A stretch of DNA of 64,000 bases from Pseudomonas fluorescens (GCF_902498185.1 NZ_CABVIX010000007.1:1-64000); one strand, 5' to 3'. Shown: positions 7,239-14,427, counted from the first letter of the stretch. Notes: generated by a model not told the origin, from the letters alone. Translations and numbers: made by a program.

Positions 7239-8501
7239 TTATTGGCTGTAGGCCGCGCCGTTATTTGGCTGCGCCGGTTGAGATGCGGTTTCGTGTCCCG
7301 CAAATGTCCCGCCGTGAAGGGCGGCGAATCCGTGCTGGTCGAGGTGCTGATGCCAGGCCTCCAACGCTTTGCGCTTCTGGCCCTCGGCATGGGTGTGGAT
7401 GTAGGTCTGATCGAGGTCCTTCATGGCGTGGTTGAGCAGCATCTCGCCAACCATGTAGTCCACGCCCAGGTCTGCCCAGGCGGTGCGGGCAACCTTGCGC
7501 AGGTCGTGGCTGGTCCACTCCCCACGGCCCAGGCTGGCGAACAACGTGCTGGCCTTGGTCGCGCTGATGGCTGCGCCGGGTGCGCCGGGGAACAGGAAGG
7601 GCCCGGCATACCCACCGGCCTGCTGCTGGTCGCGATAGCGCTCGAGCAATGCCCGGGTCTGCGCAGTCAGCGGGAGGGTGTGCTCCGTCTTCGTCTTGGT
7701 GTCGGCGGCGGGGATGAACCAGTGGCCAGTCACCAGGTTGACGTTCTTCCAGCGCGCCAGCCGTGTTTCCCCCAATCGGGTGCCGTGGGCCAGCATCATG
7801 GTCGCCAGCATGGTTGCGATGGGCGCCAGCGCCGAACGATCCCGTAGGAGCGCCAGCAGCACCTTCAGATCGTCCCCGCGCAGCCTCGCGGCCTTGGGCC
7901 GGATGCGGGTCCGCACAAAATCCGTGAACTTCAGGCTCGCCATCGGGTTGACCCCGAGCAGGCCCAGGCGCGCCGCCTGCCTGAACGCCACGGCCAGCAC
8001 CCCATATACCGACCGCACGAATGACAGCGCGAATTGCTCCTGCATGGGCCACATCAGCAGGCGGTCAAGGTTCGCCCGGTCCAGGCCGGCCAGTGGCAGT
8101 TCCTGCAGCCGCGGCACCAGGTGGCAGCGCAGCGCTGACTGGGCGCTGGCCTTGCGCTTGGCGGACAGCCCACGGTCCCGGCCCATCCGGTCGGCGTACC
8201 ACGCCAGCACCTCGCCCACGGTCAACCAGGCACTGATGGTCGACGGAGCAGCAGGTTCTGCCGCCCGGCGCGCGAGGATCGATGGCAGGGTGGCCTGCAT
8301 CAGCTTGGCGTTGATGCTGGGGTAGTTGCCGGCCTTGCCCCACTTGCCGCGCACCACGACGTGCCAGGCGCCCCGGGCACGATCGGCGGTGGAGAATCGG
8401 AACCGGAGTTCAGGGAAGCGCGGATCACGCAGTTGTCGCGCCTGGCCAGCCGCCTGCTTGCGGATCTCGGCGTCCGTGAGGGTGACGTGATTGGTTGTCA
8501 T
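7239..8501 (-). CDS. Tyrosine recombinase, internal second integrase (int1)
   Basis: 420 aa. Catalytic residues are visible: Arg242 in HGTRLGETR, His332 and Arg335 in SHDLRK, His358 in LLNH and Tyr367 in DQTYIH. An N-terminal arm-binding-like domain and a SAM-like core-binding domain precede them. It appears intact. Unlike the integrase at 12984-14195 it is about 6 kb from the nearest att site, in the middle of the element and just after the hairpin array at 8545-8953. It may be a leftover from a second element fused into this one, or a recombinase with its own internal target. Confidence 0.85.
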   Translation of the reverse strand: MTTNHVTLTDAEIRKQAAGQARQLRDPRFPELRFRFSTADRARGAWHVVVRGKWGKAGNYPSINAKLMQATLPSILARRAAEPAAPSTISAWLTVGEVLAWYADRMGRDRGLSAKRKASAQSALRCHLVPRLQELPLAGLDRANLDRLLMWPMQEQFALSFVRSVYGVLAVAFRQAARLGLLGVNPMASLKFTDFVRTRIRPKAARLRGDDLKVLLALLRDRSALAPIATMLATMMLAHGTRLGETRLARWKNVNLVTGHWFIPAADTKTKTEHTLPLTAQTRALLERYRDQQQAGGYAGPFLFPGAPGAAISATKASTLFASLGRGEWTSHDLRKVARTAWADLGVDYMVGEMLLNHAMKDLDQTYIHTHAEGQKRKALEAWHQHLDQHGFAALHGGTFAGHETASQPAQPNNGAAYSQ

Positions 8502-8544
8502 GCTTCGTCCTCACATTGAGGGTGAATAGGGTGGGCTTGCCTGA

Positions 8545-8953
8545 CGTCCGATATTCGGACGACAGCCAGGTCTTGGCAGGGGTGTCGTTTTGTAAAACGA
8601 GACCGCCTTGAATATCCCGCGGCGGGGCTCGATGCGCCGATACCCAGTCGGTCGCAACTCTGCTGTGCAGCAGAATTGAGAAAGAGTGGGAAAATCCCAC
8701 CGATACGGGGTATTTCTTGCGCTGCGGCTGGCAAACCGGGAACTCCCGCTTTGGTCCGCGAAGCAGGAATTCCTGCTTTGAGAAAATCTCTCGGAAAGTG
8801 AGATATGCCGGCGCCGAGATCCATCCACTTTTGGATGCGCTCTCAGTGAGACCACTTTGTCTGTGTGAGGCGTTTTGGTCTCAGTGCGCTCACTTCTGAG
8901 CACATCTGAATCGGACCAAATGAGCCGAGTCAGACCAAAACAGCCGACTCGGC
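8545..8953. repeat. Array of about 12 different short dyads, non-coding
   Basis: The gap between int1 and the 97-aa gene (8502-8983) has no convincing gene but many compact inverted repeats: 8545-8561, 8585-8600, 8616-8626, 8659-8674, 8686-8700, 8703-8713, 8737-8748, 8761-8778 (perfect 18-base palindrome), 8780-8790, 8822-8837, 8847-8883 and 8924-8953. The compact ones have 4-9 bp arms and loops of 0-4 bases, but their sequences differ. A word like AGACCAAAA recurs at about 8849, 8876 (reverse), 8913 and 8932. Confidence 0.65.
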
Positions 8954-8983
8954 AAATGGACTTAGGCGCTAGGCTGCGAGATG

Positions 8984-9277
8984 TCATGGACCCGCCTCCG
9001 CACCTGGCCAGCGGATCCGAATGTCAGCCAGGGCCTCCTCGCGGGTAATCGGCTCGCTGATCATCGTGAAGGGCCGGCACCCTGGCACCAGCACCGTCCA
9101 GTTGCAGCGGCGCTCCAGGCCGTCATTCGCAGCGAGCTCGGCCAGCAGTGTCAGGCGGTTGGCCTTCACGTATTTGCGAACGTCATCAGTAAGCTTCGAA
9201 GCCGGTGACACCCGCACCCGCATACCTTGCTTCTTGGCTGTAAACCCGCGCTCCACCAGGTAATCGATCGCGGCCAT
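8984..9277 (-). CDS. TubC-like docking-domain protein
   Basis: 97 aa. The first half (MAAIDYLVERGFTAKKQGMR, then VSPASKLTDDVRKYVKANR and LLAELAAN) looks like the TubC N-terminal docking fold found in small proteins beside phage and satellite replication genes. The second half is short and basic. The start codon overlaps the repA stop by one base (TAATG), so it is translated with repA. It may be a protein-protein adaptor for the replication complex; this is inference. Confidence 0.65.
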   Translation of the reverse strand: MAAIDYLVERGFTAKKQGMRVRVSPASKLTDDVRKYVKANRLTLLAELAANDGLERRCNWTVLVPGCRPFTMISEPITREEALADIRIRWPGAEAGP

Positions 9278-10569
9278 TACAGGTCCTCCGCGTCATCGTC
9301 CAAGGGCGGGAGGGAGGTTCCATCCGGCAGCGGTCCATTCAGATATTTCATCCAGTCGTGCCCTTTTTCTCCAGTCGTGCCCATGCCCAAGGGTGGGCAC
9401 GACTGGGTTTCAGAGGGCACGACTGGCGCTACGGGTGGGAAAAGAGCGTGCGCGCCATCCGCTTGAGGCAGAGACCAGGTAACAACGGTATCGCCGCCAA
9501 ACCCTGACCGTGCCGTGGTTACCGAGAGGCGCTCGCGTGCATTCCGAATCTGCTTCTGGGTGTAGCCATTGCCTACCATCAGGGCTTTTGCTTCCTTGCC
9601 TGTCAGCGCACCCTTACTCAGGATCCGGCGCAACGCTTCTGCGGGGTCGTCCGAATCATCCAGTCGCGTGTCATCCTCGGGGCCCTCCACATCACCCAGA
9701 ATTTCGCGAGCCGAACCCTGGATCAGATCTCCCCACACAACGCGAGTGGCCTCGATGCCGCCGTCGATGATGAACGGCTCGATCACGTAGGAAACACCAC
9801 CTTCGTCCGTCCCGATGTTCGATTTGGCGCGCGCCAGCACCCGGGCGTCGGAGTCTTCCTGTTTGGCGGCCACCAGCACCGTGCGCGCCAGCGCAGAAAA
9901 AGCCTGCGATCCAATGACACGATCTGCTGGAGAGGAGCCGGCGCCTCCCTTCGCGAAGTGAGAAATGCCCACCACGGCGCAAAGGTTCTGTTCCGCGAAG
10001 TCCACCACGCCCTGCAGGCCTCGGCGCACGTCGTTGGCTTTGTGCATGTCGCCCTTTACTGCGCTCACAACGGGATCGAGCATCAAGAGTGAGATGCCCC
10101 CAATATCGCGCGCGGTCTCACGCAGCAGACCGATATCGTTGCCTGGGTCAAATGGGTCAGATTCCCCCTTGGCATTGATGCGGCCTTGGATGATGTGAAC
10201 CCTGTCCATGTCGGCGCCAGCCGCGATAAGGCGGGGCACCAGGGTGTCGGATGGATCGTCTTCGCTGGACCAGATGAGGACATTGCCGGCCTCCCGGCAA
10301 ATCTCACCATCTGGCCACCTGCCGGCAGTCGTGATCGTCGCAATCAAACCGAGCAGCAGGGTGGTCTTTCCGGTACCGCCGGCGCCAGCGAGAATGTGCA
10401 GCTTTCCTTGCGCCAGCCAGCCCGGCCAGAGCCAGCGGATCGGCACCGGCTTGATGCTCGATGCCTTCACAGCGTTCACTCTCCATGCGGCGGCGGGCGC
10501 AGCGGTGGATTCACGGGTGATTGCGCTCAGCGGTTCAACCCATTCACGGGCAAATCGATCGGTCGTCAT
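9277..10569 (-). CDS. RepA-like replicative helicase (RecA-fold, AAA_25)
   Basis: 430 aa. Walker A AGAGGTGKTT lies at residues 61-70, Walker B SLLMLD at about 160-165, and a GISHFAKGG segment at about 215 fits the hexameric RepA/DnaB-like helicases of broad-host-range plasmids and satellites. It would unwind the element's origin. The start overlaps the upstream primase-fragment stop (ATGA). The extreme C-terminus is encoded within a repeat cluster (9353-9425) whose inverted partner lies upstream of the operon, so the repeats constrain or add to the protein tail. Confidence 0.8.
   Translation of the reverse strand: MTTDRFAREWVEPLSAITRESTAAPAAAWRVNAVKASSIKPVPIRWLWPGWLAQGKLHILAGAGGTGKTTLLLGLIATITTAGRWPDGEICREAGNVLIWSSEDDPSDTLVPRLIAAGADMDRVHIIQGRINAKGESDPFDPGNDIGLLRETARDIGGISLLMLDPVVSAVKGDMHKANDVRRGLQGVVDFAEQNLCAVVGISHFAKGGAGSSPADRVIGSQAFSALARTVLVAAKQEDSDARVLARAKSNIGTDEGGVSYVIEPFIIDGGIEATRVVWGDLIQGSAREILGDVEGPEDDTRLDDSDDPAEALRRILSKGALTGKEAKALMVGNGYTQKQIRNARERLSVTTARSGFGGDTVVTWSLPQADGAHALFPPVAPVVPSETQSCPPLGMGTTGEKGHDWMKYLNGPLPDGTSLPPLDDDAEDL
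9353..9425. repeat. Iteron-like cluster, left copy
   Basis: CAGTCGTGCCC occurs at 9353-9363 and 9372-9382, and its reverse complement at 9395-9405 and 9415-9425, so the block is a large dyad with 19-20 base periodicity. It lies inside the 3' end of repA. An inverted copy of the whole block is at 11773-11845. Confidence 0.75.
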
Positions 10570-10973
10570 ACTACCCCCAGGCGCTTCTTGGCCAATTCGA
10601 AGCGCTGGCGATCGTCACCAGCGAGTTTGCCCTGGGCATCGAGCGATTGGCCGATGCTGTAAACCATGCGCTCGTGCGCAATTGCCTTCTTGCTGGGCCC
10701 GCGGCGCTCACGCTTTTCACCAGGGAACAAATCTCGCAACTCCAGCCCTATCGCCGATACAACTTCTTCCGTTGTGCAACCTGCCCAGCATCGAAGCAGG
10801 ACAACACCGTCCGAAGTTTCCGCAATCGCCAGGCTTGGGCTCTTGTCACTGTGCGCTGGGCAACATGCCTTCCATTTATTGGCGCCAGCAGGTTTAACCT
10901 TGTCCAGACGGTCTAGAACTTTATCCAGGCAAGCCGATCCCATCGGCACAAGTGCGCCGTTTTGATTTTTCAT
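10566..10973 (-). CDS. CHC2-type zinc-finger primase fragment
   Basis: 135 aa. Residues about 37-68 (CCPAHSDKSPSL and LLRCWAGC) form the Cys/His zinc ribbon of DnaG-type primases. The Toprim catalytic domain that normally follows is absent; instead there is a short basic helical tail. It is followed directly by repA with a 4-base overlap. The pair may act like P4 alpha protein or plasmid RepA/RepB', with the zinc finger giving origin recognition. A host or helper primase may supply catalysis. Confidence 0.75.
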   Translation of the reverse strand: MKNQNGALVPMGSACLDKVLDRLDKVKPAGANKWKACCPAHSDKSPSLAIAETSDGVVLLRCWAGCTTEEVVSAIGLELRDLFPGEKRERRGPSKKAIAHERMVYSIGQSLDAQGKLAGDDRQRFELAKKRLGVV

Positions 10974-10975
10974 GG

Positions 10976-11284
10976 TTAGGCCCCGTCTATGCTTATTGTT
11001 ACGAAGACTGGCTCACCTTCAGTACGAATGTGCTCACGCTTACCAAACAGCGCAGAGTTAAACGCAATGCGCGTTTCTTCCATTTGGTCGTAGTTTGTAT
11101 GGCTACCGATACCTTGAGTTTTGACCCAGTCGGGCAGCTCGCCCCGCAAACGCATTTCGTTTAAGTAGCTCCACCATTTACTTGCGTGGGAGCGTTCTTT
11201 TTCTAGTAGGTCGGCAAGGATTTCGCGCTGCGAGGCGCTCAAGGCGATAACGGCAGATTCGTTAACAATGTCGGAGGTACGCAT
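10976..11284 (-). CDS. Unknown protein in replication operon, 102 aa
   Basis: I do not recognise a family. The protein is helical and charged (SASQREILADLLEKERSHASKWW as two segments) and ends with a beta-like FVTISIDGA. Its start overlaps the stop of the preceding small gene by one base (TAATG), and its stop is 2 bases before the primase fragment, so it belongs to the replication operon. Confidence 0.65.
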   Translation of the reverse strand: MRTSDIVNESAVIALSASQREILADLLEKERSHASKWWSYLNEMRLRGELPDWVKTQGIGSHTNYDQMEETRIAFNSALFGKREHIRTEGEPVFVTISIDGA

Positions 11285-11754
11285 TACACACCCCCTTCAG
11301 ATTCCAGGGCGCGGGCCTGATCCATGTGATGGTTGTAGCGTTTCAAGCGAACAGAAAGGGACGAGTTTGCGCGGAGGGCGCTCAGCGCCATACGGCGGTG
11401 AGCAATTGCGCGAATTGCGGACGGAATGATTTTGGTCATCGTTGGGGCTCCCATTGTTGAGGAGCTGCCACGGTTCGTCGCCAAACGAATTAGGGTGGCA
11501 GCTGTGCGCAGGTTGGCGAACCGGGACAATAGGAACCCGGCAGACCCGAAGGTCTCCCACGCACAGCCGCCATAAACAGGATATGCGGGCACAAAAAAAG
11601 CGCCTGCAATCGAAATGGGGGCGCCTGTGCGCCTATTGTGACTCGGGTCGCCAAACCCGGTCGCTGAATTTGCAGCGACAGGCGAACCATACCGACCATC
11701 ACGGCTGCTTGCAAGTCCGATTATGTGTCGTTCGTTGTGATGGCGCAATGCCAT
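11284..11754 (-). CDS. Ash/Icd-like ORF with internal in-frame start
   Basis: An open frame of 156 aa from the ATG at 11754, or 51 aa from an internal in-frame ATG at 11439 that has GGGAG 8 bases upstream. The long form contains segments such as GRYGSPVAANSATGFG and WETFGSAGFLLSRFANLRTA, which I associate with Ash-family ORFs of satellites and prophages, from memory. The short form is a very basic helical protein (MTKIIPSAIRAIAHRRMAL). P4 encodes Ash and the division inhibitor Icd in the same general position, between the regulator and the replication genes. Only the 51-aa start is well supported by a ribosome binding site. Confidence 0.5.
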   Translation of the reverse strand: MALRHHNERHIIGLASSRDGRYGSPVAANSATGFGDPSHNRRTGAPISIAGAFFVPAYPVYGGCAWETFGSAGFLLSRFANLRTAATLIRLATNRGSSSTMGAPTMTKIIPSAIRAIAHRRMALSALRANSSLSVRLKRYNHHMDQARALESEGGV

Positions 11755-11772
11755 TAAATGTGTTTTTTTCTT

Positions 11773-11845
11773 CAGTCGTGCCCTTGTACCCTCAGTTATG
11801 CCCACCCTTGGGCATGGGCACGACTGGGGAAAAAGGGCACGACTG
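11773..11845. repeat. Iteron-like cluster, right copy (inverted)
   Basis: CAGTCGTGCCC at 11773-11783, the variant CAGTTATGCCC at 11793-11803, and the reverse complement at 11816-11826 and 11835-11845. Read on the minus strand it matches the left cluster nearly base for base over about 50 bases. It lies upstream of the replication operon, between it and alpA. Confidence 0.75.
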
Positions 11846-11861
11846 GGGCGCAGGCGGATCA

Positions 11862-12086
11862 TCACGCCACCTCACCACGGCAGGCGGCGATTTGCTCATC
11901 ACACCAGGCATGAACCTCGGCCTCGATCCACACGACGCACTTCGGGCCGAGGGTGACTTGCTTGGGGAAGGCGCCAGCGGCGATACGGCGGTAAATCTCG
12001 GTGCAGGACAGGCCGGTGATCGACTCAACGTCCTGGCGCTTGATGAAGCGGCGAGCGGGTGGGGTGGTGTTGGTAGGGTTAGCCAT
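11862..12086 (-). CDS. alpA: AlpA-family transcriptional regulator
   Basis: 74 aa from the ATG at 12086, chosen because AAGGAGG lies about 8 bases upstream. It matches AlpA/Vis-like winged-helix proteins: RFIKRQDVESITGLSCTEIY, then RIAAGAFPKQVTLGPKCVVW and EAEVHAWCDEQIAA. In P4 and PICI satellites AlpA-type proteins switch on element genes and aid excision. An upstream dyad at 12156-12184 is a candidate operator. Confidence 0.85.
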   Translation of the reverse strand: MANPTNTTPPARRFIKRQDVESITGLSCTEIYRRIAAGAFPKQVTLGPKCVVWIEAEVHAWCDEQIAACRGEVA

Positions 12087-12155
12087 CGTCTGCGCCTCCT
12101 TGGGCGGTTTCGGTAATCGACGATGGCAATGCTGGCGGGTAGTGATCAGAGAGTC

Positions 12156-12184
12156 ATTGCAACTGCAAAAAACAGATTTGCAAT
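12156..12184. promoter_or_regulatory. Dyad upstream of alpA
   Basis: ATTGCAA (12156-12162) and TTGCAAT (12178-12184) form a 7-bp inverted repeat with a 15-base spacer, about 70 bases upstream of the alpA start. It could be a repressor or AlpA operator. Confidence 0.4.
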
Positions 12185-12189
12185 TGCGA

Positions 12190-12987
12190 TCAGGCGCTAG
12201 AGGTATTTCTAAGCCTGGCCAGCTCGGCGTTGGAGTCGCTGAAGTGTTTCTGTAGCGAGCTTTCACTCAGCCCACGAATCCCTGGATTGCGCTCAAGAAC
12301 GGCGCTAATGAGGGATGACTGTGTGTGTTTTTTTCGTTCGCTCGTCGCGGCCTCAAGTAACGCTGCAACGGTAATCCTGAGTGAGGGTGGAAGATTTTCC
12401 TGAGTTGAAAGAAGTTCCGGTTTTTTTGGTGCTGGATCTTCACCAGGTGCAAAGTTGTAAATTGGCTGTTCTACCCATATGCATTGGTCATTGACCATTA
12501 TTTCTACTGTTGGCTTTTCAGGCATTGAATTGCTGTTTGCTTTTTCCGCGATAAAGTAAATGTCCGCAGTTACAGCCATTACCTTGATGTCGTCTGGGTT
12601 GTCATCGTCATGAGGCGAAATATATTGATCAGTTTGACTATCTTTTATTGCGTAAAAGCCGCCGTCTGCATCACGCACGACGTAAGAAGTGCGTGCCAGA
12701 ACTTGTGCCGTATCGCAAGGGAGATAAAAGCCAAGGGAGACCCCGGCAAGATGATCTTCTTCCATGAAGTATCTACCGTCTCTTGCGTGTTGCTCATGAA
12801 GCTCGTTGTCAAACATAGGCTTAAGCTTTACGATTTCACCGTGGCAAGGCCGGAATAGTCGTATCCATCCACCTTCGTAGAGAGACATTAAGTCGTATAT
12901 GTCAACTTTCTCCCCGATCAAGTCGGAAAGCAGTTTTGCAGCGTTCGCCATCGGTAGAACTGACTTAAACTTACTTAGCTTACTCAC
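12190..12987 (-). CDS. Unknown protein coupled to integrase, 265 aa
   Basis: Not recognised. The GTG at 12987 is preferred because GGAG lies about 10 bases upstream and it overlaps the integrase stop (GTGA); an ATG at 12951 lacks a binding site. The N-terminal half (LLSDLIGEKVDIYDLM, SLYEGGWIRLF) and a middle beta-rich part precede a C-terminal helical region (LRITVAALLEAATSERKK, LSESSLQKHFSD) that could be a DNA-binding or oligomerisation domain. It is less GC-rich than the flanking integrase, suggesting cargo. Its place between int and alpA is a usual slot for accessory genes. Confidence 0.7.
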   Translation of the reverse strand: MSKLSKFKSVLPMANAAKLLSDLIGEKVDIYDLMSLYEGGWIRLFRPCHGEIVKLKPMFDNELHEQHARDGRYFMEEDHLAGVSLGFYLPCDTAQVLARTSYVVRDADGGFYAIKDSQTDQYISPHDDDNPDDIKVMAVTADIYFIAEKANSNSMPEKPTVEIMVNDQCIWVEQPIYNFAPGEDPAPKKPELLSTQENLPPSLRITVAALLEAATSERKKHTQSSLISAVLERNPGIRGLSESSLQKHFSDSNAELARLRNTSSA

Positions 12988-14195
12988 TGCGCAGCACTCC
13001 GAATAGAAACTACATTGGCACCAGCGCAAAGGGCGTCAACTTCATCTGCCCAGCTCTGCATCATCCCTCGTCGCTGATCCAAGTAGTGCGCATGGTTGTA
13101 GGTGTCTCGAATCGAGTCCTGATCACCGTGGGCCAGCTGCCGCTCGATCCAGTCACGGTTGTAGCCTCGGGTGTTGAGGCTAGTGCTCAGTAGATGGCGG
13201 AAGCCGTGCCCGGTCTGGCGCCCTTCGTAGCCCATCGTGGCCAGCGCCTTGTTCACTGTGTTCTCGCTCATCGGTCTGGCCCGGTCGTTGCGCCCAGGGA
13301 AGGCGAGAGGGTAGGTGCCGGTGATCTCGCTCAAGGAGCGCAGCAGTACAACAGCCTGGCGGGGGAGCGGGACGATGTGAGGGCGGCGTGCCTTCATCCG
13401 TGCTGCTGGGATAGTCCAGGTTGCTGACTCCAGGTCGAACTCATCCCAGGGCGCCAGCCGCAGCTCGCCCGGACGCACGGCTGTCAGTAGCAGCAGGCGA
13501 ATAGCGATCTTGCTGGTGAAGTCGCACTGGGCTGTCTCCAGCGTTGCCAGCAGGGCAGGAAGCTCGGCTTCTGATACGTGCGGGTGGTGGCGAGTGCGCG
13601 GGGCGTGCGCGGCTACCACGTCCAGATCGGTGGCGGGGTTGCCGGGCACCACGCCCTTGGCCAGGCCGAAGCGAAAGATCTGGCTTAGCCACTGACGAAC
13701 CTTGCGGGCGACGTTGAACGCCTCGCGGCGCTCGATCTTGCGCACCAGGTCTACCAGCTCAGGACGTTGGACCTCGGCAGCCGGCCGCTTTCCAATTACA
13801 GGGAAAATGTCCGATTGCAGGTATTGCAGGGCTTTCGATGCGGTGGCCGGCGCCCAGCGCGGCTGGTTGTAGTCATACCACTCCCGCGCCAGCGCTTCGA
13901 AGGTCAGCACCTGAGCCGCTGCTGCCGCTTTCTCCTGCTGCTTATGGGCGCTTGGATCAATTCCCTGCGCCAGCAGCTTTCGCGCTGTATCGCGGCGCTC
14001 CCGGGCCTGGGCGAGGGTGATGGACGGGTACGCGCCCAGGCCGAGCATCTTCGCCTTTCCATCGAATCTGTAGCGCAGGCGCCACAGCTTGCCGCCCGCG
14101 GTGGTGACCTCCAGGCACAGCCCGAGTGAATCGGCGAGGCGATAGAGCTTGTCGCGGGGTTTGGCGGTGCGGATGGCGGTATCTGTCAGCGCCAT
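12984..14195 (-). CDS. int: P4-type tyrosine integrase
   Basis: 403 aa with an N-terminal DUF4102 arm-binding domain (residues 1-85), a core-binding domain and a catalytic domain. Active-site residues are visible: Arg241 in AVRPGELR, His330 and Arg333 in GHGFRH, His356 in LAHG and Tyr366 in RDTYNHAHYL. It lies about 210 bases from tRNA-Leu with arm-type repeats in between, so it is the enzyme that integrates this element into the tRNA 3' end. P4 uses the equivalent tRNA-Leu in E. coli. Confidence 0.92.
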   Translation of the reverse strand: MALTDTAIRTAKPRDKLYRLADSLGLCLEVTTAGGKLWRLRYRFDGKAKMLGLGAYPSITLAQARERRDTARKLLAQGIDPSAHKQQEKAAAAAQVLTFEALAREWYDYNQPRWAPATASKALQYLQSDIFPVIGKRPAAEVQRPELVDLVRKIERREAFNVARKVRQWLSQIFRFGLAKGVVPGNPATDLDVVAAHAPRTRHHPHVSEAELPALLATLETAQCDFTSKIAIRLLLLTAVRPGELRLAPWDEFDLESATWTIPAARMKARRPHIVPLPRQAVVLLRSLSEITGTYPLAFPGRNDRARPMSENTVNKALATMGYEGRQTGHGFRHLLSTSLNTRGYNRDWIERQLAHGDQDSIRDTYNHAHYLDQRRGMMQSWADEVDALCAGANVVSIRSAAQ

Positions 14196-14240
14196 GGGGA
14201 TGCCCTTGCTGGAGCCAAACCGCGCGGTTTTGCGGTCGGC

Positions 14241-14292
14241 GTGTGAGTAGGATTCTGGACCGAACTCGGTCTACTCACAAATCTACTCACAT
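14241..14292. repeat. Integrase arm-type sites, right end
   Basis: CTACTCACA copies at 14271 and 14283 in direct orientation (12 bases apart, as at the left end) and one inverted copy, GTGTGAGTAG, at 14241-14250. They lie between the integrase start and the attachment site. Confidence 0.6.
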
Positions 14293-14333
14293 CTCAGCGG
14301 GCTTACAAGAGAACTACTGGGAACGATGGGCAC

Positions 14334-14364
14334 AAAAAAACCGGCTCAGTGGCCGGTTTCTTTA
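14334..14364 (-). terminator. Element-borne terminator after tRNA-Leu
   Basis: AAACCGG (14338-14344) pairs with CCGGTTT (14352-14358), and on the minus strand a run of seven T follows. It replaces the chromosomal terminator at 453-476 that integration moved away. Confidence 0.8.
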
Positions 14365-14402
14365 GGGTTCCGGGCCTGGTAGGGACCTCTTGGAACATGT
14401 AC

Positions 14403-14427
14403 ATGGTGCCCCGAGGGAGACTCGAAC
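14403..14427. repeat. Right attachment site within tRNA-Leu
   Basis: The 3' end of the intact tRNA gene, sharing 18 identical bases with the left site. The run encoding the acceptor stem has four C here and three at the left site. Confidence 0.85.

Larger units (their letters stand above)
522..14427. mobile_element. P4-like/PICI-like phage satellite carrying PARIS defence genes
   Basis: The element lies between a partial copy of the tRNA-Leu 3' end (522-545) and the complete tRNA-Leu gene (14404-14488). A P4-type integrase sits just inside the tRNA end. AlpA, a primase zinc-finger protein and a RepA-like helicase form a satellite replication and control module. A second integrase, an excisionase-like protein, an HK97 capsid gene and a tail assembly gene I homologue follow. 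No terminase, portal, protease, holin or lysin gene is present, so it is not a complete prophage. The leftmost 3.3 kb is AT-rich cargo on the opposite strand. Whether it is mobilised by a helper phage is inference. Confidence 0.85.

Noticed and set aside
7261-8052. 263-aa open frame inside int1
   Set aside because: It is on the same strand but in another frame; int1 has all catalytic residues and the alternative reading is low-complexity Gly/Ala/Arg-rich.
8511-8987. Possible 158-aa gene in the int1 upstream gap
   Set aside because: Its translation is Ser/Arg/Pro-rich with no fold signs, and it lies over the hairpin array, which better explains the sequence.
522-14427. Complete prophage
   Set aside because: Terminase, portal, protease, major tail, tape measure, holin and lysin genes are all missing.
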